Shown one piece after another: positions 16,806 through 24,861 of a stretch of DNA of 64,000 nt (position 1 is its first letter; each line of letters opens with the position of its first letter). The translations under genes were made by a program, and so were the position numbers. The notes beneath the pieces were generated by a model. That model did not search any database. It was not told where the DNA came from and saw only the letters and a program-made list of their open reading frames with translations. Origin of the DNA: Chloroflexota bacterium (GTDB lineage Bacteria > Chloroflexota > Anaerolineae > Aggregatilineales > Phototrophicaceae); contig JACRPS010000011.1 in the NCBI GenBank assembly GCA_016223085.1, positions 1-64,000 of the forward strand. The letters are read 5' to 3'.

Positions 16806-17864
16806 TTACCCGCAAATGTGCGCGTGGAAGGCGCGGTTGAATTCGTCCGGCTTTTCGATATAGGGCACGTGCCCCGCGTCCTGAATCACCACTTCCTGAT
16901 ACGTGCCGCCTGCCGCCGCGTATTTGTCGAGCACGGCGCGTGTCTGATCAAGCATCGGCTGCGGCGGGAACACGTCGTCGCCCGGCCAGCCGGGGAACAA
17001 ACCCATTTTACCAATCGTGCCCATGTCCGACGCGGCAGTGTTCGATACCAGCAAATCGTGGCTGCCACGCACCCACAGCACCGGCGGCTTGGGGTTAACC
17101 GTGTACAGCCTGTCAGGATGCGCCACGTACTTCGGCGACAGGGCATTGGCCGCGCCCCATACCCCCGGCGCGACAAACGGCCAGTTGGGTGAAGCCGTTT
17201 TATCACCGGGCAAGCCCTGCTCTCCCAGGTGCGTTGCCAGCATCCCGGACAGCAGTTCTTCCTCGTTCGGCGCGATAAACGGCGGCTTCACGATCAGCGT
17301 TCGCAGCGCGGCGCGCGGCGAGAAGCGGCTGTCGGTGCTGCGGTCGCCTGCAGCCATCCTTTGCAGTAATTCGGGATTAGTCAGGCCGCCGCCTGACCCG
17401 GCGTAATCGTCGTAACACGGTGTGCCGTTCACGTTCTTCGTGCCGCCAAAACCGTAAGGCGATCCCGGCGCAACCTGCGTCACTGTCAGGAGGCGGTCAG
17501 GATAATCCATCATCAGCCGCCAGACAACGATACCGCCCAGCGAATTGCCGACGACATGGGCCTTTTCGATGCCCAGCGCATCCAGCAGTGTGACCGCATC
17601 CGCTGCCAGGTCGCCCAGCCCTAATGTCGAGTCAATTTTGGCCGCCGGGTCGGCGTCACCGTAACCGCGCTGATCAGGCGCGATGCCGCGAAAGCCGGGC
17701 GGTAGCGCCAGCATCGTCGTTTCCCACCAGGTCGCGTTGCTGGTGTTGCCGTGCAGGAACAGCACCGGCGTACCATCCTCCGGCCCGCTGAACAACACGC
17801 GGGTTGTCAGCCGGGGCGAGGTGATCGTTTTCGCCGTAATACCGTCCATCGTCGGTATTGTCAT
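16806..17864 (-). CDS. Alpha/beta hydrolase
   Basis: 352 residues, alpha/beta-hydrolase fold. The oxyanion motif is LFLHGNTSNATWW, the nucleophile elbow is VVGNSLGGIVVW, the acid lies in WVRGSHDLLV, and the catalytic His is in QDAGHVPYIEKP. The large cap region between the Ser and the Asp is longer than in minimal esterases. It is flanked by a KAS III-like gene and an acyl-CoA ligase on the same strand. An epoxide hydrolase, thioesterase, C-C hydrolase or OleB-like role are all possible; the sequence alone does not decide. Confidence 0.85.
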   Translation of the reverse strand: MTIPTMDGITAKTITSPRLTTRVLFSGPEDGTPVLFLHGNTSNATWWETTMLALPPGFRGIAPDQRGYGDADPAAKIDSTLGLGDLAADAVTLLDALGIEKAHVVGNSLGGIVVWRLMMDYPDRLLTVTQVAPGSPYGFGGTKNVNGTPCYDDYAGSGGGLTNPELLQRMAAGDRSTDSRFSPRAALRTLIVKPPFIAPNEEELLSGMLATHLGEQGLPGDKTASPNWPFVAPGVWGAANALSPKYVAHPDRLYTVNPKPPVLWVRGSHDLLVSNTAASDMGTIGKMGLFPGWPGDDVFPPQPMLDQTRAVLDKYAAAGGTYQEVVIQDAGHVPYIEKPDEFNRAFHAHICG

Positions 17865-17887
17865 GGTTTAAAACCCCCCGTTATTCT

Positions 17888-17916
17888 GTAGAGGCGAACC
17901 GCCGGTTCGGCCCTAC
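17888..17916. repeat. GTAGGG palindrome, GAACC-core class (degenerate)
   Basis: 29 bp, arms GTAGAGGCGAACC and GGTTCGGCCCTAC with mismatches against the class consensus. It lies between the second ligase and the hydrolase. Confidence 0.8.
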
Positions 17917-17923
17917 GCCCATA

Positions 17924-19462
17924 TTACCCACCATACTGCTGCGCCAGTAATTTTTTGTCAGTTTTGCCGATAGCCGTCTTGGGCATCCGGTCAATAATGA
18001 CCACCGATTTCGGCAGCTTGTACTTCGCCAGCCGGTCGCGCAGAAAATTCAGGAAATCGGCTTCGCTCAACTGGCAGCCGGGTTTCAGTACGAGAATGGC
18101 GCGCCCGACTTCACCCCATTTCTCGTCCGGCACGCCGATCAGCGCCGCGTCGCTGACCGCCGGGTGCGCGTGCATCACGCTTTCGACCTCGGCGGGATAC
18201 ACGTTTTCGCCGCCGCTGATGAACATATCCTTGCTGCGCCCGATGATGGTGTAATACCCTTCGGCGTCGCGCCGCGCCAGATCACCGGTGTGTAGCCAGC
18301 CATCCACGAACGTTTCGGCAGTCGCTTCCGGGCGATTCCAGTAGCCGGGACTGACGTGCGGCCCGCGTATCAGCAGCTCGCCCGGTTCGTCCGCACCGCA
18401 CTCTATCCCATCCGGCGTGACGATGCGCATATCCACATGGAACAGCGGGAAACCCGCCGACCCCGGCTTGCGGCGCACGTCTTCCGGCGGCAGCCAGAAG
18501 TTGTTGACCGGCGCTTCCGTCAGGCCGTAGCCGATTTTAAAATCCACACCGCGCGCCCAGAACTTTTCCGCAATCGGCTGCGGGCAGGGCGCACCGCCGC
18601 TGATGATGAGCTTCAGGCCGGAAAAGTCGGCCTGCTCCCATCGCGGATGCTGCTGCATCATCAGGAACATGGTCGGCACGCCGACAAACACCGTGACCCC
18701 GGCACTGGCGATCAGGTCAAACGTCTGCTCCACATCGAACGCCTTGCAGATGATCGTCGTGCCACCGACGTGAATCAGCGGCAGCGCGAAGATGTGCAGT
18801 CCGCCGGTATGGAACAGCGGCAGGTGCATCACCGACACATCGTCCGCCGTCAGCCCCCACGTCATGACGGTGTTGATGCTGTTCCAGGTGGCGTTGCCAT
18901 GTGTGACCATTGCGCCTTTCGGCAAACCCGTCGTGCCGCCGGTGTAATAGATCGCCCATAGGTCGTCAGGATGCAGGTCAGGCGGCGCTGCCAGCGTGTC
19001 GGGATAGGTATCGCATTCGCTGAATGCGCGGTCATCCGGTGACGCGGGCGCATCCAGCGCGATAAAGTGCCGCGCGCTGGGGGTTTTCGCCCGCAGCAGA
19101 TTCACGTTCGCCGACCACTCGCCGGAATACACCAGCGCCACCGGCGCGGCGTCGTTGATGATGCCTTCCAGTTCGGCCACCGTCAGCCGCCAGTTGAGGT
19201 TTTGCACGACTGCGCCGATTTTGCCGCAGGCGAACAGCACGTCCAGATATTCGACACGGTTATTGGAGTACACCGCCACGCGGTCGCCCTTGCCGATGCC
19301 CCACGCGCGCAAAAAGTTGGCAGCACGGTTGGCCTGGGCGTTCCACTCGGCATAGGTAATGTCACGGTTGGTGATCGTATCGCGCAGCGCGATTTTATCC
19401 CGCGAGAATTTGGCGCGTTTATCCAGCCAATCGGTCACGTAATAAGAATTTTGGGATGGCAC
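17924..19462 (-). CDS. Class I AMP-forming acyl-CoA ligase (second copy)
   Basis: ANL-superfamily ligase with IYYTGGTTGLPKGAM, GYGLTEAPVNN, GWLHTGDLARRD and the C-terminal TAIGKTDKKLL containing the catalytic Lys. I start it at GTG 19462 (VPSQNSYYV) after AAGAAAGG, giving 512 residues like its paralogue at 14172. A longer frame opens with a GTG at 19489 inside the palindrome at 19480. It is clearly homologous to the 14172 ligase but diverged, so the two probably act on different acids. It lies in the ligase/KAS III/hydrolase block. Confidence 0.88.
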   Translation of the reverse strand: MPSQNSYYVTDWLDKRAKFSRDKIALRDTITNRDITYAEWNAQANRAANFLRAWGIGKGDRVAVYSNNRVEYLDVLFACGKIGAVVQNLNWRLTVAELEGIINDAAPVALVYSGEWSANVNLLRAKTPSARHFIALDAPASPDDRAFSECDTYPDTLAAPPDLHPDDLWAIYYTGGTTGLPKGAMVTHGNATWNSINTVMTWGLTADDVSVMHLPLFHTGGLHIFALPLIHVGGTTIICKAFDVEQTFDLIASAGVTVFVGVPTMFLMMQQHPRWEQADFSGLKLIISGGAPCPQPIAEKFWARGVDFKIGYGLTEAPVNNFWLPPEDVRRKPGSAGFPLFHVDMRIVTPDGIECGADEPGELLIRGPHVSPGYWNRPEATAETFVDGWLHTGDLARRDAEGYYTIIGRSKDMFISGGENVYPAEVESVMHAHPAVSDAALIGVPDEKWGEVGRAILVLKPGCQLSEADFLNFLRDRLAKYKLPKSVVIIDRMPKTAIGKTDKKLLAQQYGG

Positions 19463-19479
19463 GAAAAAACCTTTCTTTC

Positions 19480-19507
19480 GTAGGGACACGATCTATCGTG
19501 TCCCTAC
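19480..19507. repeat. GTAGGG palindrome, ACACGAT-core class
   Basis: 28-bp repeat, arms GTAGGGACACGAT and ATCGTGTCCCTAC. It lies between the methyltransferase and the ligase, and it contributes an alternative in-frame GTG upstream of the ligase start. Confidence 0.93.
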
Positions 19508-19517
19508 CCTGTGTCCA

Positions 19518-19982
19518 CTACAAGCGCGGCAAGAAGCGCCCGGTGTGCTGGCGGTAGGCGGCGTAATCAGTGTAAACCTGCATCAGCCAGCGTTCCTCGA
19601 ACATGGATTTGTAGGCGAAAAACGGGATAAACAGCAGCGCGAGAATCAGCGGCACGAGATGCCCGTGCATCAGCGCCGCGCCCAGGCCGCACAGAATAAC
19701 ACCCAGGTAGATCGGATGGCGGATGCGGGCGTACAGGCCGCGCTGAACCAACTGCGCCTTGCGGTCGGGTTCGGGTGAGACGTTCACCAGTGAACGGTTG
19801 ACGCGGTAATACGTCCACAGCGCCAGAAAGATAACGGCCAGCCCGGCCACTGCCAGCACAAAACCCAGCACCTGTGACCACCCCGCCGCACTGATCGGCA
19901 GCAGGAACAGCGCCGCCGCCAGCGCCGCGAACAGCACGAATTGCAGGAACACGAGGAGTAACGCTTGCCTCTTGGGAGTCAT
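19518..19982 (-). CDS. Isoprenylcysteine/phospholipid methyltransferase-family membrane protein
   Basis: 154 residues with four hydrophobic helices. The PEMT/ICMT-family signature is intact: GLYARIRHPIYLGVILCGLG, then EERWLMQVYTDYAAYRQHTG and FLPRL. These residues bind S-adenosylmethionine in known members, which methylate lipids or carboxyl groups at the membrane. The substrate is unknown. Neighbours are an acyl-CoA ligase downstream and a split-barrel flavoprotein 9 nt upstream on the same strand. Confidence 0.85.
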   Translation of the reverse strand: MTPKRQALLLVFLQFVLFAALAAALFLLPISAAGWSQVLGFVLAVAGLAVIFLALWTYYRVNRSLVNVSPEPDRKAQLVQRGLYARIRHPIYLGVILCGLGAALMHGHLVPLILALLFIPFFAYKSMFEERWLMQVYTDYAAYRQHTGRFLPRL

Positions 19983-19991
19983 GGATGCTCA

Positions 19992-20879
19992 CTAATGTAT
20001 GGCGTCCAGCGTGATTCTAGTGGGTTTTATTTTACAGATGATTCGGGTTTCGTGCCCCTGCTTTTCCGCTGGCATCACATGACCATAATACTGGGAGTGC
20101 GCTGTATACTGCCGGGTTATCTGATCGAGATGTTCCAGCGCGCTATCATACACAATTTCCACTTCCCCGCGTATTGCAATCCAGCGACCTGCGTTTGCCG
20201 GGTCAATCACTACCAGTGATACACGCGGGTCAGCCAGCATGTTCTTACCCTTTTGCCGTTCGCAGGTTGTATTCACCCGCACTACCGTTCCATCGGTATC
20301 ACACCATACGATGCTGGACTGCGGTTGTCCGTCTGGCATAAGCGTGGTTAATATACCATGTACCGGCTGCACCAGCAGGTCAAGGTGCGATTCGGGTATC
20401 CCCTGCAAAACTGTCGGCGTCACACCCTGTTGTAGTGGTTCAGGCCGAAGGCCGGGGCAACTGCAATCGAGGGTTGTCACATGCATCGGCCTGATCTTAC
20501 ATAAAACGGGAATTTCCCGTTGCTTGAGTTCAGCAGGTACACAGGCGCCAAAGTAAGGACTTCTTCCGGTATAACGTGCTGATAGGTTATCGAGATGTTC
20601 CAGCGCGCCGACTTCCGTCATTTCCACCACGCAACCGCGCACTTCGATACTCCGCAGGGGGTTGTCGAGCGTATAGGCCAGCAGCGTGACTTTGGGATTC
20701 AGGCGCATGTTTTTCTCTTTACGAAACCCGCGCATCGTATTGATGTACAGGAACGTGCCATCGAAGTCCATCCAGACAACAGTAGACTGTGGAGAACCAT
20801 CCGGCATAACCGTTGTGAAGACCCCGCACACCTTGCCTGTCAGCAGGTCACGAAACGAGTCCGGGATTGCGGTCGTCAT
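19992..20879 (-). CDS. Fused double PNPOx-like FMN/F420 split-barrel protein
   Basis: I start it at ATG 20879, after GGGGGAG; 295 residues. Two tandem copies of a pyridoxamine-phosphate-oxidase-like domain are visible. The first (about 5-140) has FTTVMPDGSPQSTVVWMDFD, KNMRLNPKVTLLAY and IEVRGCVVEM. The second (about 155-293) has LTTLMPDGQPQSSIVWCDTD, KNMLADPRVSLVVI and IAIRGEVEIV. Single-domain relatives (PPOX class, F420- or FMN-dependent) form homodimers. Here a duplication seems to have made a one-chain pseudo-dimer. Each half also carries ALEHLD and a CKI-P-x-x-x-TLD end, so the duplication covers the full domain. Confidence 0.85.
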   Translation of the reverse strand: MTTAIPDSFRDLLTGKVCGVFTTVMPDGSPQSTVVWMDFDGTFLYINTMRGFRKEKNMRLNPKVTLLAYTLDNPLRSIEVRGCVVEMTEVGALEHLDNLSARYTGRSPYFGACVPAELKQREIPVLCKIRPMHVTTLDCSCPGLRPEPLQQGVTPTVLQGIPESHLDLLVQPVHGILTTLMPDGQPQSSIVWCDTDGTVVRVNTTCERQKGKNMLADPRVSLVVIDPANAGRWIAIRGEVEIVYDSALEHLDQITRQYTAHSQYYGHVMPAEKQGHETRIICKIKPTRITLDAIH

Positions 20880-20994
20880 AACTCCCCCTTGCGCCATACG
20901 TTCTGACTCTATACGAGTTCACAGCGCTATCTGTCGCAGGCTCATCCGCAAGAGAGCATACGGTGAAGCAGGTAAGCCCGCTCCCCGAATATCA

Positions 20995-21027
20995 ACTCAG
21001 AACTCGGCACTTAGTACTCAGCACTGG
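20995..21027. repeat. Heptamer tandem repeat ACTCAGN
   Basis: Four and a half copies with 7-nt period: ACTCAGA, ACTCGGC, ACTTAGT, ACTCAGC, ACTGG. It lies just after the 3' end of the KAS III-like gene at 21031 (minus strand). The same repeat occurs at 40245. Confidence 0.75.
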
Positions 21028-21030
21028 CCT

Positions 21031-22035
21031 TCACCCCCACCGTACCGCCACCGCGCTCCAGGTATAGCCCGTGCCCGCGCCGGCCAGCACGATCAGGTCA
21101 CCCGGCCTGATCTTGCCCTGCTCCAACCCAAGCTGTAAGGCCAATACCTGATCCACGCTCTGGATGTGGCCGTAGTCTTCCAGGTAAACCGACTGTTCCG
21201 GCGTGAGTCCCACTGCTTCAAGGATTTCCAGAAAGAACGATTTTTTCATATGGACGAGGCCGAGGAACTTCACATCCGCCAGCGTCGCGCCGCTTTTTTC
21301 GACCGCCTCGCGGATAACCTTCACAAAGTTCGGCAGCGACGTTTGCCCCAAACGCTCGCCCATGTAGTCCGCGTTGCGAACGTCCAGCCGTCCACGCACA
21401 TCACCGAGATATTCCGGCCCATCGCCAATCATGTCGGTCGTCAGCATCACCGTTTCCGACAGGCTGCCATCGGTAAACGCGGACGCGCCCAGAATCACAT
21501 TTCGGTTCAGGCCGCGCGCCAGCACCAGCGCACCAGCACCCGCGCCAAAATTGAACATAAACCGCGCCCGCTGGTTCTGATAGTTGATGAGGTCGTTTTC
21601 GCGGCTGGCGGCGACCAGCAGGCTGTAACGCAGCGAGGGGTCGGCCTGCATCATGCTTTTGACGGCGTTGATGGCAATCGGCGCGCCGGCACACAGCGCG
21701 TACATCTCGAAAGCATACGCATTCACCGCGCCAACGTTGTGCTGGATTTTACCCGCCGCGTTCCACACCACATGATCTTTGTACTCGCTGCCATGCGAAA
21801 CAACCACGTTGATATCTTCCGGTGATATGCCCGCATTTTCAATCGCACACGACGCCGCTTTCGATGCCATCACGCTGATGCTGTCGTCATCACCAGCGAC
21901 GTGCCGCTGCCGGATGCCCATCTTCTCCCGCAACACCGCTTCCGGGATGCCGGTGCGCTCGACCAAATCCGCCGCTGTTTCGATCTGCGGCGGGAAATAC
22001 GTGCCAATGCCCAGAATACCTACCGGCGTTTCCAA
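21031..22035 (-). CDS. KAS III-like condensing enzyme (second copy)
   Basis: 334 residues, starting at TTG 22035 after GAGGTGG. Thiolase-superfamily layout: GIGTYFPPQIE, NVVVSHGSEYKD, then MYALCAGAPIA with the nucleophile Cys115. GLVHMKKSFF keeps the catalytic His, but the Asn of YGNTS is replaced by His (EDYGHIQSVDQ). This matches 3-oxoacyl-ACP-synthase-III-like proteins of secondary metabolism rather than housekeeping FabH. It is only distantly related to the 15764 protein. It lies at the upstream end of the ligase block. Confidence 0.82.
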   Translation of the reverse strand: METPVGILGIGTYFPPQIETAADLVERTGIPEAVLREKMGIRQRHVAGDDDSISVMASKAASCAIENAGISPEDINVVVSHGSEYKDHVVWNAAGKIQHNVGAVNAYAFEMYALCAGAPIAINAVKSMMQADPSLRYSLLVAASRENDLINYQNQRARFMFNFGAGAGALVLARGLNRNVILGASAFTDGSLSETVMLTTDMIGDGPEYLGDVRGRLDVRNADYMGERLGQTSLPNFVKVIREAVEKSGATLADVKFLGLVHMKKSFFLEILEAVGLTPEQSVYLEDYGHIQSVDQVLALQLGLEQGKIRPGDLIVLAGAGTGYTWSAVAVRWG

Positions 22036-22112
22036 CCGTCCACCTCATGTTACACCGTTGCTAATGATTGAAGTATAGCTCTAAAGTGTGTACACGTCAT
22101 ATTCATGGTTCG

Positions 22113-22147
22113 TGACCTCTTGGCGCTCTTGGCGTCATGGCGGTTTA
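22113..22147. repeat. CTTGGCG direct repeats at the murQ 3' end
   Basis: CTTGGCG at 22119-22125 and 22128-22134, followed by ATGGCGGTTT. The block abuts and includes the murQ stop codon. The same family occurs at 37625 and, as CTTTGCG, at 57560. Confidence 0.7.
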
Positions 22148-23029
22148 ACTCCGCTTTTCAATCACTGCGCGCAGCCGCCCCTGCGCCGCTTTCAGCCGCG
22201 CCCGCGCTTCGTCCGGCGTCACGTCCAGCAGGCCAACCACAATGGCCGTTTTCACCTCGTTGTTTGTCAGCGCCAGCAGCCGCGTCGCCTCGTCCGCGTC
22301 TACGCCGGTCACTTCCATCACAATCCGCCGGGCGCGGTCGGCCAGCTTGCGGTTGGTGACTTTTACATCCACCATCAGATTACCGTAGACCTTGCCCAGT
22401 AGCACCATGCTGGCGGTGCTGAGCATGTTGAGAATCATTTTCTGTGCCGTCCCGGCCTTCAGCCGGGTGGAGCCGGTGATAACCTCCGGCCCTACCAGCG
22501 CTGCGATTTTAATCTGTGCCACTTGGAGCAAGGGCGCGGGGGCATTGCAGCTCACGCCAATCGTTGCCGCGCCGTGATCGTTGGCGGCTTCCAGCGCCGC
22601 GACCACGTAAGGCGTCCGACCGCTGGCAGCGATACCCACCACCACGTCCACATCGGTCAGTCCTAGTGCCAGCAGATCACGCTGTCCAGCGTCGCGGTCA
22701 TCTTCCGCGCCTTCGACTGCCTGTGTCAGCGCCGTCACACCGCCAGCGATGACACCCTGGACTAGCGTCGGGTCGGTGCTGAAGGTGGGTACGCACTCCA
22801 CCGCGTCCAGCACGGCCAACCGCCCGCTGGTGCCTGCGCCGACGTAGATCAGCCGGCCACCCTGCCGCAGCCGCGCGGCAATCGTCTCCACTGCCTCGGC
22901 AATCGCCGGCAGCGCCTCGCGCACGGCGGCAGCGACCGACAAATCTTCGGCATTCATCAACTGCACGATATGAAAGGCGGATAGCTGGTCAATATTGGCG
23001 GAACGAGGGTTACGTTGTTCGGTTAACAT
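22145..23029 (-). CDS. murQ: N-acetylmuramic acid 6-phosphate etherase
   Basis: 294 residues, full length for MurQ. It cleaves MurNAc 6-phosphate into GlcNAc 6-phosphate and D-lactate in the cytoplasm. The SIS sugar-phosphate motif IYVGAGTSGRLAVLDA and the family block GSTRLKAGTAQKMILNMLS are intact, with the UBA-like C-terminal helix bundle after VDADEAT. It is last in a minus-strand cluster with nagZ, a serine hydrolase, a sugar kinase and an AEC transporter (4-nt gap to the transporter gene), a peptidoglycan-recycling context. Confidence 0.96.
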   Translation of the reverse strand: MLTEQRNPRSANIDQLSAFHIVQLMNAEDLSVAAAVREALPAIAEAVETIAARLRQGGRLIYVGAGTSGRLAVLDAVECVPTFSTDPTLVQGVIAGGVTALTQAVEGAEDDRDAGQRDLLALGLTDVDVVVGIAASGRTPYVVAALEAANDHGAATIGVSCNAPAPLLQVAQIKIAALVGPEVITGSTRLKAGTAQKMILNMLSTASMVLLGKVYGNLMVDVKVTNRKLADRARRIVMEVTGVDADEATRLLALTNNEVKTAIVVGLLDVTPDEARARLKAAQGRLRAVIEKRS

Positions 23030-23033
23030 AAGC

Positions 23034-23948
23034 CTATGCCGTTAAAAGTGCAATTAAGATACTTAACGTAATAATGCTTACCAGCGTGCTGACCAGCGTC
23101 GTTGCTGAAGTAAACTCGGTATCGGCGTTAAACTGCGTCGCCAACGCATTTGCCAGCACCGCCGTCGGCATACTGGACTGTACGATAGCGACCTGAAACG
23201 TGACGCCGGTCAGCCCCAGCAGCATTGCTAACGGGAACGCGATCAGTGGCGCGATCACTAGCCGGATACCGGTTGCCAGCAGCACCGGACGCCAGCGAAT
23301 ATGCCGGATGTGGGTTTCCGCCAGCTTCAGCCCCAGCAGCGCCAGCATCCCTGGCACGGACGCCTGACCCAGAACCCCTATCGCACGCTCGACCGGCAGC
23401 GGCACGGTGATGTCCGCCAGGTTCACGGCCAGCCCGGCCAGCGCGGCAAAGGTGATTGGCACTTTCAGCACGTTCAGCACCGCTTCCTTAACCGTCGCCG
23501 TCCCGCGTGAGGCGAAGAAAACACCCAACGAGTTCCCGACCATCACCGACATCACATAATAGATGATCGCCTGCCGTTCGCCGTCCGGGCCAAAGGCAAA
23601 GCGGTTCAGGGGGATACCGTAGTTGGCCGCATTCACCAGCAGGATACTGATAACAAACGCGCTTTCCAGCCGGCGGTCGAAGCACAACAGCCGCGACACA
23701 CCAAGACCAACGAGCGACATCACCAGCGACATCGTGACCGCGACGGCGGCCAGCCCCAGGACGTTACTCCCGCCGAGATCGGCCTGCGTGATGCCGGTAA
23801 ACGCCAGCGACGGGATAAACAGGTAAATCAGAAAGGTGGACAGGCCGCGCGGGTCAGGATGAAAGCGCCGCGAAATCAGCACAACCACCCCGATGATGAT
23901 AAAAATCGGGCTGATGACGTTGAGCATAATGCTCAGCAGTTCGGACAT
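23034..23948 (-). CDS. AEC-family membrane transporter
   Basis: 304 residues and about ten hydrophobic helices in the 5+5 pattern of the auxin efflux carrier/AEC family. Landmarks are PSLAFTGI, NAANYGIPLNRFAFG near the first crossover and QSSMPTAVLANALATQF near the second. Bacterial members such as MleP move malate, lactate or similar acids. Here it lies 4 nt upstream of murQ and 7 nt downstream of a sugar kinase. MurQ releases D-lactate, so export of that acid is a natural guess, though it is inference only. Confidence 0.9.
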   Translation of the reverse strand: MSELLSIMLNVISPIFIIIGVVVLISRRFHPDPRGLSTFLIYLFIPSLAFTGITQADLGGSNVLGLAAVAVTMSLVMSLVGLGVSRLLCFDRRLESAFVISILLVNAANYGIPLNRFAFGPDGERQAIIYYVMSVMVGNSLGVFFASRGTATVKEAVLNVLKVPITFAALAGLAVNLADITVPLPVERAIGVLGQASVPGMLALLGLKLAETHIRHIRWRPVLLATGIRLVIAPLIAFPLAMLLGLTGVTFQVAIVQSSMPTAVLANALATQFNADTEFTSATTLVSTLVSIITLSILIALLTA

Positions 23949-23955
23949 GATGCCC

Positions 23956-24861
23956 TCACCAGCCAGTGGTCTGGCGCAGCGCCAGAATGGCCGCGCCGAT
24001 CACCGGCGGGTAACGTGGAGATGGCAGACCAGCCAGCCCCAGTAAATCACACAGCCGGCGGCTCAGGAGATTTGATTCTGCCAGCAGCCCACCGGCAAAG
24101 GCTACCGGCAGCGCTTCCATGCCCAACCGCAGCCGCACCGTCCGTGCTGCCAGCGCCAGTTCGCGCGCGCCGGTTTCGACAATCGCTTTTGCAGCGCGAT
24201 CCCCTGCCGCTGCCTGTTCCAGCACGACTCCGGCCAGCGCGGCCACGTCCGCTGTGCGCGGCGTGCCGTATAGCCAGCCGATGATAGCGCGAGCATCCGG
24301 CAGCGCCAGCCGTTCCAGCAGTGCAGCGGTTAAGCCAGTCGCCAGGTCACGGCCATCGGCAGCGCGCGCTACCGCCCGCAGCGCCATACTGCCCAGCCAG
24401 TAACCGCTGCCCTCGTCGCCCAGCAGATACCCCCAGCCGCCCACCTTCACGTAGTCGCCCGCCGCATTCGCGCCGCAGGCCAGACTGCCTGTACCGGCCA
24501 GCACCAGAATGCCGCGCCGTTCGCCATGCGCGCCTGTCAGCGCGATTTCGTGGTCACTGCTCGGCACAATTCGCGCATCCGGCAGCACCTCGGCCACCAC
24601 TTCCCGCAGCCACGCTTCGGAGTGTGCCATGTCCGCCCCGGCCACACCAATACCGACCGCGCTGATCTGCTCCGCCGCCAATCCTGCGCTTGCCAGTGCC
24701 GTTCGCACAGCAGTTTGAATCGTCTGCGCTGCCGTGTCTCGCCCAGCCACGTTCGGATTGGCCGCGCCACCCTGTGCCTGCCCCAATACAGCCAGCGTTT
24801 CATCTACAACCGCCGCGCGCACGGTGCTGCCACCACCGTCAATCCCGATGACGACGCTCAT
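23956..24861 (-). CDS. BadF/BadG-family amino-sugar kinase (MurK/NagK-like)
   Basis: 301 residues of the ASKHA ATPase fold. Phosphate-binding VIGIDGGGSTVRAAVVD lies at the N-terminus, and LAGTGSLACG and GGWGYLLGDEGSGYWLG follow in the middle, as in N-acetylglucosamine and N-acetylmuramate kinases. In this cluster it probably phosphorylates the MurNAc (and GlcNAc) set free by NagZ, giving the substrate of MurQ. This would replace the MurP PTS route. It overlaps the serine hydrolase gene by 4 nt (ATGA). Confidence 0.9.
   Translation of the reverse strand: MSVVIGIDGGGSTVRAAVVDETLAVLGQAQGGAANPNVAGRDTAAQTIQTAVRTALASAGLAAEQISAVGIGVAGADMAHSEAWLREVVAEVLPDARIVPSSDHEIALTGAHGERRGILVLAGTGSLACGANAAGDYVKVGGWGYLLGDEGSGYWLGSMALRAVARAADGRDLATGLTAALLERLALPDARAIIGWLYGTPRTADVAALAGVVLEQAAAGDRAAKAIVETGARELALAARTVRLRLGMEALPVAFAGGLLAESNLLSRRLCDLLGLAGLPSPRYPPVIGAAILALRQTTGW

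Noticed and set aside
14172-22035. OleABCD olefin-biosynthesis cluster
   Set aside because: Ligase, hydrolase and thiolase-fold genes are present, but there is no OleD reductase, and one condensing enzyme lacks the catalytic His. Similarity is only in gene types.
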